From an uncultured Planctomyces sp. (lineage in GTDB: Bacteria; Planctomycetota; Planctomycetia; Planctomycetales; Planctomycetaceae), in assembly GCA_937899075.1 (NCBI GenBank), contig CALDJX010000046.1, positions 1 to 37,907 of the forward strand: DNA of 37,907 nt, read 5' to 3'. The position numbers and the translations under genes were made by a program. The notes under the pieces are model-generated. The model worked only from the letters and a program-made list of their open reading frames with translations, ran no database searches and was not told the origin of the DNA. Below, in pieces: positions 1 to 8,223 of this stretch (positions within the stretch are counted from its first letter, which is position 1; every line of letters begins with the position of its first letter).

Positions 1-52
1 TCAACCGGGACTTCTAATTGTCGCCAACCGGGAAAACTAATTGTCGCTACAC
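1..52. mobile_element. Putative end of an IS21-like insertion sequence (two tandem 23-nt repeats)
   Basis: Positions 2-24 and 25-47 are two copies of a 23-nt unit that differ at three bases. Both begin CAACCGGGA and end AATTGTCGC. Read on the minus strand, the repeats begin just after a TGTAG, at the point where the transposase gene at 53-761 stops looking like its family. Repeated terminal motifs beginning with TG are a known feature of IS21-family ends, so the likely reading is the end of a second insertion sequence whose body lies outside the window. The family assignment is inference; the tandem repeat itself is plain in the sequence. Confidence 0.4.
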
Positions 53-761
53 AGTCCGCAGTGCGAACGAAGCGGTCCACCGTGTAGGCCGCTCCGATGT
101 ACGCCATCTGCAGCTGGATGAGTTGTGGAAAGGGGCCGCCACGGTTGGCCATGGGCACTCCCGTCGCGTCTGCCGAGAGCACCAGCAGCTCGCCTTCTGT
201 CTCCGAGGGCGGGGCCGACTGTTGCTCGCGGAACGATTCCACATCGGCGGCGATCCGCAGATTCATCGACTCCAGTGTATCGACCGAGACCTTCACGTTC
301 AGCAGCTCCACCAGCGATGTCGCCGTGTCTGCGTACGCGTTCCGCACGAAGAAGCGACCGGACCAGCTCTGAAACAGATACGTGAATTCTCCCTCGGGCA
401 ATCCCAGTCGCTGATCCACCGGAGCGTATTCGACCTTCTGCTTCTCACGCACGGCGTAACCCGGTCCGCCGATACGGAGCTCACCGAACACGGTCACCAG
501 CCGCCGAGGTTTCTTCTCGACGGGCACCAGATCAGGACCGTCCGTCCGTTCAATGCGTTCCGGAGCCGACTGCTCGACCTGCTGCACAAGATCATCAATC
601 CCGTCCTGCAACATGCTCCGAAACAACGACATCCCGTCGGCAAACACTTGAGGTTCCAACTCATCCAGCCGACGCTCGCACGCCAGCGATTGATCAAACC
701 AGTCCAGCATCCGATCCACCTTCTGATGAACCTTGATCCGAGTCTCCAAAGACAGCACCAT
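1..761 (-). pseudogene. ISKra4-family transposase, N-terminal part only, interrupted
   Basis: The frame opens at ATG 761 with GGAGG nine bases upstream, and stays open to the window edge (253 codons). Residues about 85-145 carry the ISKra4 N-terminal signature: TVFGELRIGGPGY, then PVDQRLGLPEGEF, then a helical stretch and VSVDTLESMN. About residue 205 follows LLVLSADATGVPM, the start of the catalytic core, where the family usually has a D-G-x-G-V motif. After RFVRTAD the match ends and the last ~17 codons run through the tandem 23-nt repeats, so they are not native transposase. Transposases of this family are usually over 400 residues, so at least the second half is missing here. The element is probably dead, broken by another insertion. 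If the rest lies further left it could be a split gene. Confidence 0.72.
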
Positions 762-903
762 CTGAGCACCTCCATGCGGGGAAACTGGCAACGTCGTACA
801 ACTCTGCCAATGTTTTCCCCATGGGGGCTTTTCAAAACCAGGTCAATGTTCGATGGTCTTCACTCTCTTCCAAATCTGCCGGAGGACCTGCGGTCACGCC
901 CTT

Positions 904-1773
904 CTACGAGGCACTTCGATCGACCGAAGTTTTGCCGCAAGGAATCCGCGACTCCAGCCAACTCAGCAGCTCGTCTAATGTCTGCTTCCAATCTTCCTCG
1001 TTGAGCAGTTCGTGATAATGCTCATCGAGAATCTTCAATGTCCTGTCGACCGAGCCTGTCTGAGCCAGCCACGGTTCAACGGCCAGCGGATCGACAATCA
1101 AATCATCGCCGGCCTGCATCGCGAGGACAGGGACGACAACCGACGCAGCCTGTTCGTTGGCGTCTCGCAGAGCCTGCTTCATCTGAAAGAACCACGAAGC
1201 GGTGACGCTCCGTCGAAGCAAGGGATCACTGGCACGCTTCGCCAACACCTCAGAATTTCTTGTTGTGTGTTCCGGCGGAACTTTGCTCTGAAATCGCGTC
1301 GTGGGAACGACAAACGACATCAGCCGACCAATGGCATAAGTCAGTAGGTCAATCTTCACTCTTAACCCGAGCAAAGGCGACATTGGCACGAGAGCCGCCA
1401 GGCGTGATGGACGAGTCTGAGCAAAGCGGACAGCAACAAGACCACCAAAACTATGGCCCAGCACTGCCGTCCGTTCGGGATTCAGTTCGAAGTATTGCCA
1501 GATTGTGTCAAGGTCCTGCAGGTACTGCTCGAAGCGGTCGATGTGAACGGAGATCCCGTCAGACCGCCCGTGCCCGCGCAGGTCAGGAATGATCACATCC
1601 CAACCGCGAGCGACGGCTTCTTCTGCTGCATGAAGGTAACGGCCACCGTGCTCACTGGTTCCGTGGATGATGACCAATGTGCGTTTGCAGCGATCTGTCG
1701 GTCGGGGAGCGCAGTTCCGCACAAACAGATTGGCGGAATCGTTAGCTGCGACATTGAACTCGGTGCACTTCAT
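904..1773 (-). CDS. Alpha/beta hydrolase, monoacylglycerol lipase-like (serine aminopeptidase S33 fold)
   Basis: The 289-residue product has the full alpha/beta-hydrolase set: oxyanion-loop IHGTSEHGGRY (about 36-46), DLRGHGRSDG (64-73), the nucleophile elbow GHSFGG with Ser108, an acid at Asp223 or Asp224 in MQAGDDLIVDP, and the catalytic His254 in EHYHELLNEE. The arrangement, in particular H-E-L-L-N-E around the last histidine, is typical of bacterial monoglyceride lipases and lysophospholipases. No signal peptide is visible, so it is probably cytoplasmic and hydrolyses small acyl esters; the true substrate cannot be read from sequence. The start is ATG 1773. It is separated by 208 bp from the upstream gene on the same strand, so cotranscription is possible but not shown. 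Confidence 0.85.
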   Translation of the reverse strand: MKCTEFNVAANDSANLFVRNCAPRPTDRCKRTLVIIHGTSEHGGRYLHAAEEAVARGWDVIIPDLRGHGRSDGISVHIDRFEQYLQDLDTIWQYFELNPERTAVLGHSFGGLVAVRFAQTRPSRLAALVPMSPLLGLRVKIDLLTYAIGRLMSFVVPTTRFQSKVPPEHTTRNSEVLAKRASDPLLRRSVTASWFFQMKQALRDANEQAASVVVPVLAMQAGDDLIVDPLAVEPWLAQTGSVDRTLKILDEHYHELLNEEDWKQTLDELLSWLESRIPCGKTSVDRSAS

Positions 1774-1981
1774 GGTTCGGTTCCCCTCTGTCGTTCTGAC
1801 ACTGAGGACGATGCTTCAACACCGTGACGACCGAACGTCTGTTGAATTGCCTGGTTCACATTCAGAGGATGCTCAGTCGATCCGGAAAGGTTTCCATGAG
1901 GCTTCAGCAGCCTGGCAGAACAGTCCCGCCGAGAGGCCATTGAAAGCCGAACGAAAAACTCTCCGTTCTACTAATACGTCA

Positions 1982-4900
1982 TTACAGGGGCTGTTCCTGA
2001 AGTGGAATTCCCCTTCTGAGCCGGCTGAATTGAATATCGATACGACTGTTGATCCCGTGGAGCTGCAGTTCGCCCGCGTCTCGATCAACCTGATAATGCA
2101 CAATTCTGTCCTTAATCATAGCCGCGGGTTCTACGAAATCCTCGCCGGTCATGCGGTCAATCACTCGCACTTCAAGCGAACGCATGCTGCTTGATCGTTT
2201 TGGACTTACTCGCGAAAGGCCAACCAGAAACGGCAACGAGCATCGATCGAGCCGGACAAAGCTCCGCTGCTGAACTGGCGTTTTCCAATTGAGCTTTCCC
2301 GTCTGTCGAGAAACCGCGATCAGTAAGCCACGATGGACATGGTCGACTGGAACAACCGAGTCGCTGGCCAGTGAATAGATCTTTTCCGTATTGCTCGAAA
2401 TGTCAGACCGTTGAATGTTGACGTAGATGTTTTGCTCATCAGAGAAGAGTCTCATCGATGATATGTATCCGGTATCCGATTGCGAGAGATTCATGTCGAC
2501 GTGCGTTTTTGCCGAGTCGACAGAAATTACTCGAAGTCGCGAATTGGAAGTCATCAACGCCAACTCGTTTCCTGTCGACCTCGCCGAGTTGAACTGGTCA
2601 ACCAGTTCTTCATCGAGTTCCATCTTGTTTGTCAGAGGGTCCCAGATACGAACTCGCTTCCTGGACGAAGTTGTTTCCCGTGTCTGATGAAACAATTTCC
2701 TTCCGAAAACGTGGTGCGGATAACGAAAGTCGACACTCATCTGGTCCTTGCGAATCACTTCGCCAGTCTGCGTCGAAAAAACCGTGTAGCTCGACTGGTC
2801 AGCGTGAAACATCACGAGCACGTGTTCGTCCCCAAACAATCCAGCCTCGCGGTCCACTCTGATGCCGCTGGCGAGGTCAAGGTCCGATCGTCGCCAAAGT
2901 ACACGGCCAGTTGCCGGTTCGATTCCGAAGAGGTGCTTGCGAGTTTGAAACACGCACACCGAAGGAGTGGCAGGACCTGGCTCGATCAGTTCCTGGCCAT
3001 ATTCAAGCGGAGGGAAACTCAGTTCCCAGTAAGGACGTGCATCGTGATATTCAAGCAGGGAAACAGACTGCATCCCCGCGCCGGTCCCTACAGGCATCAG
3101 GTGTCCTACCGTTCGATATCCCTCTGCGCCGGGCATGGTCACTCTGCCGGGCATTCTGATGCTGCCTCGTTCGGTCCCCGCAAGGCGATCAAGAATTCTC
3201 CACTCGCTTTGCAAACTGCTTGAATCACGAACAATATCGAATTCTGAATGTTGACCATAAATCACTCGCCGTGAAAAACCGTCCCACAAATCCGATGTCA
3301 GTGGATTCGACGCTCCCAATGTTCGCTGCCGAACTCGAACACTCCTCACTTTCCATTCGAGAGGGTGCAGATCCTCAAAGACCTGCATTGCGGATTCGTC
3401 GCCGGAAAAGAGGCTCACAAATGCGGCACCTGTCAACGACTCGGCAGCGACACCTTCACGGTTAGATTCACGGCCGCGGGGATTCAGCACCGAGTAAACT
3501 GTTTCAAGTCGGTCCTCAATGACAGCGCTCAAATCCGCCGAGCTGAATTCCTTCTCGAATTCGTAAAGCGCGTTGCCAGCTTCCGAACTGAGCTTCAACT
3601 GGCTCCAGAGCGAAATCAGAAGAGCTTTCGCGACCGCACGAACACTTAAGTCGGAGTGCGCGTCGTTCTGAAGGATCAGCAACTCGGCTCGCTGAACTTC
3701 TCCTGATTGAATCAATCGATCGGCAAGCCTGTTTCGAACTCGTCCTGCTTCCGCAGTCGCTGCGTACACTCTGAGAAAGCTACTCAGACTTTCGATCGTA
3801 TCCAGCGACATTGCGATCTGCAGATCCCGCTCGATCAAATCCTGCAGTTGCGACCGGGCCGGGAATGTCGAAGTCTGAATGCCTTGTTGAACGACATCCC
3901 TGGCATAGGCATCTGCGGCCACGAGACAATCAGGAGAGCCGTTCATTGGAATGAATGAATCAAGCCCTGCCTCAATCGCCTGTCGGGCCAATTCAACAGC
4001 CGTTACCGAAGAGCCATTCCTGGTTTGCCAACGAGCCTGCTGAATGAGAGCGTAGCCTTGTTCCTTCGGTTGTTCTGAGAACTCAGCCAACTGCTCGATC
4101 ATGTCGCGTCTTTGCGTTGCGGTCAGTGAAGATCGGGCCTCGTTCAAACGCCGATTAATCAGCTCACGCAACAACCACTTTGCTTGATCGACAGTTTGCG
4201 ACTCCAGGTTCGGAGAATCGGCATCGAGTGATGCAATCAATTTTGCCAATCGAGCAGTCGCGTCATCTTCTCGATTGGATGTAACTTGAAGTTGAGCAAC
4301 GAGCAACTCGTCAACGGATTGCCCGCTGTCAATTTTTTTCAGCAACTCGTCGAGGAGCGCTTGCGCTTCTGAAAAGGCGGTCAGATGCTGCGGCCCCACT
4401 GAAAACACCAGGCCGTCATGAAACAAAAGATTGCCCGGACGAACTTCGTTAGAAACTCTTTCGTCGTCGAGGCCGAAGAGCGAAAGGTTGTACTCTCGAA
4501 GTCCGATCAACCTGCCGTCATCGGGACGGCGTGAACTCAGGTAGCGTTGCCTGGAAAGCTCAGGCACGATTGACGATGTCGTCCACTGACCGGTTTCAAG
4601 GTCAACACTCGCGATACCGCCTGACTTCAGAGGAAGAACATACCGATTTTCAATTCTGACACCGCGGCCCGAAGGCAAGCCAGTCCGAGCGGACCACAGA
4701 AGACTTCCGTCCGTCAGCGACAGGCCTCGCATCCCATCGTTCTGCACACTGACGACAGTCCGATCTGTAATCGCCGCCAGGTAAGCATCTTTGTCGCGTT
4801 TAACTTTCCAGACACGCTGCCCCGTATTCAGGTCCAGTCGATGGATATCCTCAGAATGTTGCGGAAGACAGAAAACGGATTGGCGATGAATAATCGGCGC

Positions 4901-6727
4901 CGACGGAAACCCTCGAAATCCCCCACCAGATGCCATGAAAGACCGCCTCGATCGACCACCAAGAAGGCCATCTCGACCGTATGAATAGATCCACTTCAGC
5001 TCTCCTTGAGCGGCATCGACGGCGACGATGATCTCTGCATCCGGCTGGCAGATCACCAGTCCGTCTGCGATTGTCGGCAGCGCCATCGGCAAATCTCGCG
5101 AACGCTGAGTCGTATCGAATCTTGGCTGTTGAACGAGACCGATCTTCTGGATCCAGACAACGCGACCCGTTGCTGCTTCGAGTTTCACAAGATTCAATTC
5201 TCGATCATGTCGCGATTCCGAAATCACAAAAAGCGAGTCGTCGACCGGACGAGGAGCACCAAGAAAAAGCTGATCAGCCAAGGGGCCAGTATCCGCCGGC
5301 CCGCCGACAGACCATGTTGGATCGACGATCGTGACTGCGTCGTCACTGCTGTCCGCCTCGGCTGGAATGTTCAGACACACAAGCCGGTTGGAAGCTCGTA
5401 TTGAAGATCCGCCGCCAGGAACGTCCACCTGTTCGAACTTGAGCCAGTCGATTGCGAAGACTCGTTTGCCGTCTGTGGTCACGATGCCCTGTGCGGAATT
5501 CTCAGTCCACGCTGTTTCGATCAGCGAAATCGAGCGACCGGGAGTTGCAAGTTGTAACTCATTAACCAACTCCCGTACCGAAAGCGTCGCGTTGAACCGC
5601 CAGTTGAGGCGACCCGTTTTGGGGTCACAGCTCCGGATGCCGTGCAGATCGCGAACAATCAATTGGTCCTGCGTGATGATCGGAAAAACGGAAACTCCGG
5701 TCTCAGCAAGTTCATCGAATGAACGCTGCTGTTCCCAATCGGCCAATTTGTTGAACGGTCGGGTTCCGTAGAGCGGCTTCGTCCAGACGGGCGCGAGGTA
5801 AGGGACAGAGCCGCGACTCGAACCATTGTTCGAGGGACTACCGAATGGATCACTCTCTGGCGAAGCCATTGCCATGGTCGCAAAGTGCGGATGATTCTTT
5901 GCAACGGACTCGATCGACTTTGCTGTGAATCGGACGCTGCCGAATACTTCGACCGCCTCAGCAACCACCTTTCCAGCCTGAACTTCGTCGCCAGCTAGAA
6001 ACAGCGACGTCGCCGCTTTCTCGAACAGTCGAGGGTGCAGCCGATGCCGATGGACGTTCGAATGAATAATCCGCAGCCATAGTTTTGCCGCCAGAGCAGC
6101 CTCGCCGCGATCAAGCAATCTTGTGGCGGCTTCGTCGGTAGCTTGAGCACCAGCCAGTGTCGGGAAACAACGTCTCGCAACTTCAAGATATGCCGTCGAT
6201 CGGCCGGACCCCCGAGCAGCCTGCAGCGCGCTGCTCGCCGTTTCCGAATATTTCTTCTCGTAGAAATTTAACTGGTCGCGAGTCAGCGATTCAAAAACCA
6301 TCAATGTTTCGTGGCGGACACTGCGAAGCCGCCCGTTCGTCAAAACGAAACTGTCTGACGGGGCACGATTCCAGTCCTGCGCCGACGCCAGCAATTCCTG
6401 AGGATCACCCAGCAGAACCTGCAACGCTTCGAATGCCTGGCTGAGGTCGTCGTCTTTCAGAAACTGACGAGCCCGCTCAAGCAGGACCGTCGCGCGACGT
6501 TCATAATAGACCACATCGCGGAGGGCCATGATCTCGCTTGGCGACAGAACAGCTTCCGCCTTTACTGCGCCATCGACCACTTCCAGTGGAACTTTCGCGT
6601 TTACTTTGACCTTCGGTGGTGCCTGTGCCGTGACCGGTCGTGCCAGAACGAGAAACAGACACACCAGAATTGCGACTGCAATCAGCTCACTCGTCAGTCG
6701 TTTGATTGTCAAACAGACAGAACGCAT
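1982..6727 (-). CDS. Giant secreted PQQ-type beta-propeller protein with helical (TPR-like) middle region
   Basis: 1,581 residues. The N-terminus (KRLTSELIAVAILVCLFLVL...VTAQA) is a signal peptide with likely cleavage near residue 35. Residues about 60-280 are helical and repeat-like. From about 350 to 780 come PQQ-type blades with the W-containing signature: TGRLNWRF, TGRVVWIQ, QGELKWIYSY, TGQRVWKV, DGSLLWSA. A long Ala/Leu/Glu-rich helical stretch of about 350 residues follows, TPR-like in composition, and a second propeller occupies the C-terminal ~400 residues (TGRVLWRRSDLDL, TGKLNWKTPVQ). Such proteins are common in planctomycetes. No cofactor-binding dehydrogenase residues were recognised, so a scaffold or binding role is more likely than PQQ-dependent catalysis. 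Start ATG 6727 follows a strong AAGGAG. Location is inferred as periplasmic or surface. Confidence 0.8.
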   Translation of the reverse strand: MRSVCLTIKRLTSELIAVAILVCLFLVLARPVTAQAPPKVKVNAKVPLEVVDGAVKAEAVLSPSEIMALRDVVYYERRATVLLERARQFLKDDDLSQAFEALQVLLGDPQELLASAQDWNRAPSDSFVLTNGRLRSVRHETLMVFESLTRDQLNFYEKKYSETASSALQAARGSGRSTAYLEVARRCFPTLAGAQATDEAATRLLDRGEAALAAKLWLRIIHSNVHRHRLHPRLFEKAATSLFLAGDEVQAGKVVAEAVEVFGSVRFTAKSIESVAKNHPHFATMAMASPESDPFGSPSNNGSSRGSVPYLAPVWTKPLYGTRPFNKLADWEQQRSFDELAETGVSVFPIITQDQLIVRDLHGIRSCDPKTGRLNWRFNATLSVRELVNELQLATPGRSISLIETAWTENSAQGIVTTDGKRVFAIDWLKFEQVDVPGGGSSIRASNRLVCLNIPAEADSSDDAVTIVDPTWSVGGPADTGPLADQLFLGAPRPVDDSLFVISESRHDRELNLVKLEAATGRVVWIQKIGLVQQPRFDTTQRSRDLPMALPTIADGLVICQPDAEIIVAVDAAQGELKWIYSYGRDGLLGGRSRRSFMASGGGFRGFPSAPIIHRQSVFCLPQHSEDIHRLDLNTGQRVWKVKRDKDAYLAAITDRTVVSVQNDGMRGLSLTDGSLLWSARTGLPSGRGVRIENRYVLPLKSGGIASVDLETGQWTTSSIVPELSRQRYLSSRRPDDGRLIGLREYNLSLFGLDDERVSNEVRPGNLLFHDGLVFSVGPQHLTAFSEAQALLDELLKKIDSGQSVDELLVAQLQVTSNREDDATARLAKLIASLDADSPNLESQTVDQAKWLLRELINRRLNEARSSLTATQRRDMIEQLAEFSEQPKEQGYALIQQARWQTRNGSSVTAVELARQAIEAGLDSFIPMNGSPDCLVAADAYARDVVQQGIQTSTFPARSQLQDLIERDLQIAMSLDTIESLSSFLRVYAATAEAGRVRNRLADRLIQSGEVQRAELLILQNDAHSDLSVRAVAKALLISLWSQLKLSSEAGNALYEFEKEFSSADLSAVIEDRLETVYSVLNPRGRESNREGVAAESLTGAAFVSLFSGDESAMQVFEDLHPLEWKVRSVRVRQRTLGASNPLTSDLWDGFSRRVIYGQHSEFDIVRDSSSLQSEWRILDRLAGTERGSIRMPGRVTMPGAEGYRTVGHLMPVGTGAGMQSVSLLEYHDARPYWELSFPPLEYGQELIEPGPATPSVCVFQTRKHLFGIEPATGRVLWRRSDLDLASGIRVDREAGLFGDEHVLVMFHADQSSYTVFSTQTGEVIRKDQMSVDFRYPHHVFGRKLFHQTRETTSSRKRVRIWDPLTNKMELDEELVDQFNSARSTGNELALMTSNSRLRVISVDSAKTHVDMNLSQSDTGYISSMRLFSDEQNIYVNIQRSDISSNTEKIYSLASDSVVPVDHVHRGLLIAVSRQTGKLNWKTPVQQRSFVRLDRCSLPFLVGLSRVSPKRSSSMRSLEVRVIDRMTGEDFVEPAAMIKDRIVHYQVDRDAGELQLHGINSRIDIQFSRLRRGIPLQEQPL

Positions 6728-6732
6728 CAGTG

Positions 6733-6738
6733 CTCCTT
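6733..6738 (-). promoter_or_regulatory. Ribosome binding site of the 1,581-residue propeller gene
   Basis: AAGGAG on the minus strand lies five bases before ATG 6727. This perfect Shine-Dalgarno motif fixes the start just before the signal peptide. Confidence 0.75.
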
Positions 6739-6897
6739 GAGCTGCAACTGGCCGAACGGCACTCGCAGAATCGTACGGTTACGAAATGGCAAAGCCGACT
6801 ATACCAGACGCTTCGTGTCGCCAGGAGACCGACCGGGATCTGCGAACGTACGAGCAGCGGAATCCGGCCGTCGTCGAACAATCGTCCCGAAGTGAGA

Positions 6898-8064
6898 TCA
6901 CGTTTCCTTGGACCGAATCAGCACGTCTGGCCTTTGAATCGACACGCCCTTGACGTCCACTTTGACCACCGGCCAGCTTTCCATCGGTGTCAGAACATCG
7001 AAGCCTTTTTCACCAATCAGGATCGTGTCAGCAGACATCGCCTGTTCGATCGAGGTTTGCCAGAAGATCGGCATCCCTGCGGCGAGCTTTAGCTGGCTTT
7101 TCGGAACGATGGGCGCTTCGCACAGTTCGTATCCCATCACGCAGCCCTGATCGGCGAAGTGCCACTCTTCGGAATGCCCGAATTTCTCATAGATACGCTC
7201 GACCCGATTCCAGGTTTCGTAGATTTCCCACTGATCCTGCGAGAAGAACATTCCGGTTGCCTGAACGAGCAGCGTATCCAGATGAGCTTTGCGAACTTCT
7301 TTCGGCGGCTTCCCGAAACTCACCGTGCGAGCCGTTCCCACATGCAGACCTTCGCGGCGAGCAATCACCGCAATCGTGCAGAAGTTTTCAACCTTGTCGT
7401 CACCAAAACTCCAGTGCCGATATCGCTGTCCCTGCCCGTCGGCCAGAATCTGAATTCGCTCCGGAATAATTTGATGTCGGTACAGTCGGTGGGCGAGTTG
7501 CCCTGCGATTTCCGCCTCCGAATCGCCTTGTCGAAATGAACGAGCCGTCGCTTCAACTGCGTGAGCAACCTGGCTGCCGGTAACTCGTAACGACTTGCGT
7601 TCGGTCTTGCTCAGCGGCAGTCTCATGCCGTCGAGATGCGGCGACGCGTCCTGGCAACGCTCGAACTGAAAATCGCAAGCAACATTGCGCCCGCGGCAAA
7701 GATCGCCCATCAGCAGGTGAAGATCTTCCTGCCAGGTTCGTTCCTTGAGTTGAAAGCCCAGCCCGCTGACTTCGCGATCAAAGAGTCGACCGGAGTCGGT
7801 ATTCCGAGTCAGTACGACGCGAGCTTCGGGAGAAACAAACAACGCCGCCGTTGTGTCGGACAGGCTTCCGCGAGTGCTGTTTCCGCCGACGGTGGCCCAG
7901 GCAAAATTACTCGGCCGAGTCAGCAGCAAACCGTCGAACGACTGCTCCTTCATGAACAGCGAAAGAAGGTCGTGTCGTCGCAGGATTTCAGCGCCACGAT
8001 CCGGGTCAATGATCTGAATTTCTCCAGATGACATGGAACCAGGAAGAAGTGACGCGATCGACAT
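6898..8064 (-). CDS. M24-fold (aminopeptidase P/creatinase-like) protein lacking the metal ligands
   Basis: 388 residues from ATG 8064, which has GAGG ten bases upstream; a longer frame to 8220 begins with TTG, has no good binding site and adds an unconvincing extension. The first half looks like the N-terminal domain of Xaa-Pro peptidases (FDGLLLTRPSNFAWATVGG). The second half follows the pita-bread fold outline: GLHVGTARTVSFG where active members have a G-Y-x-x-D-x-x-R motif, GCVMGYELCEAP where they have G-H-x-x-G, and MPIFWQTSIE and SADTILIGEKG where they have the two glutamate ligands. In each place the metal-binding Asp, His or Glu seems to be replaced. It is probably a non-catalytic relative or has another activity. 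It may be cotranscribed with the gene starting at 10362, whose stop is 160 bp upstream. Confidence 0.65.
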   Translation of the reverse strand: MSIASLLPGSMSSGEIQIIDPDRGAEILRRHDLLSLFMKEQSFDGLLLTRPSNFAWATVGGNSTRGSLSDTTAALFVSPEARVVLTRNTDSGRLFDREVSGLGFQLKERTWQEDLHLLMGDLCRGRNVACDFQFERCQDASPHLDGMRLPLSKTERKSLRVTGSQVAHAVEATARSFRQGDSEAEIAGQLAHRLYRHQIIPERIQILADGQGQRYRHWSFGDDKVENFCTIAVIARREGLHVGTARTVSFGKPPKEVRKAHLDTLLVQATGMFFSQDQWEIYETWNRVERIYEKFGHSEEWHFADQGCVMGYELCEAPIVPKSQLKLAAGMPIFWQTSIEQAMSADTILIGEKGFDVLTPMESWPVVKVDVKGVSIQRPDVLIRSKET

Positions 8065-8223
8065 CGGCAGTTGCCTCGTGACTCTGTTAACCAGCTTTCG
8101 AACGTGCAGGATAGCAGGCGCAAACCCGATTGGAACAGGATTATCGGCGGCCGCAGGTGCTGCTCCGGCAGAAACAATCGGACCAGGCGGAATCAGATGA
8201 CAGATCAGAACGCCGCCCAACGA

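Noticed and set aside
18-1004. Long open frame on the plus strand, 328 codons
   Set aside because: It is antisense to the transposase remnant and the hydrolase gene; the product is rich in Arg/His/Gln and matches no family.
1873-2103. Minus-strand open frame of 76 codons
   Set aside because: It overlaps the end of the large propeller gene in another frame and has no binding site.
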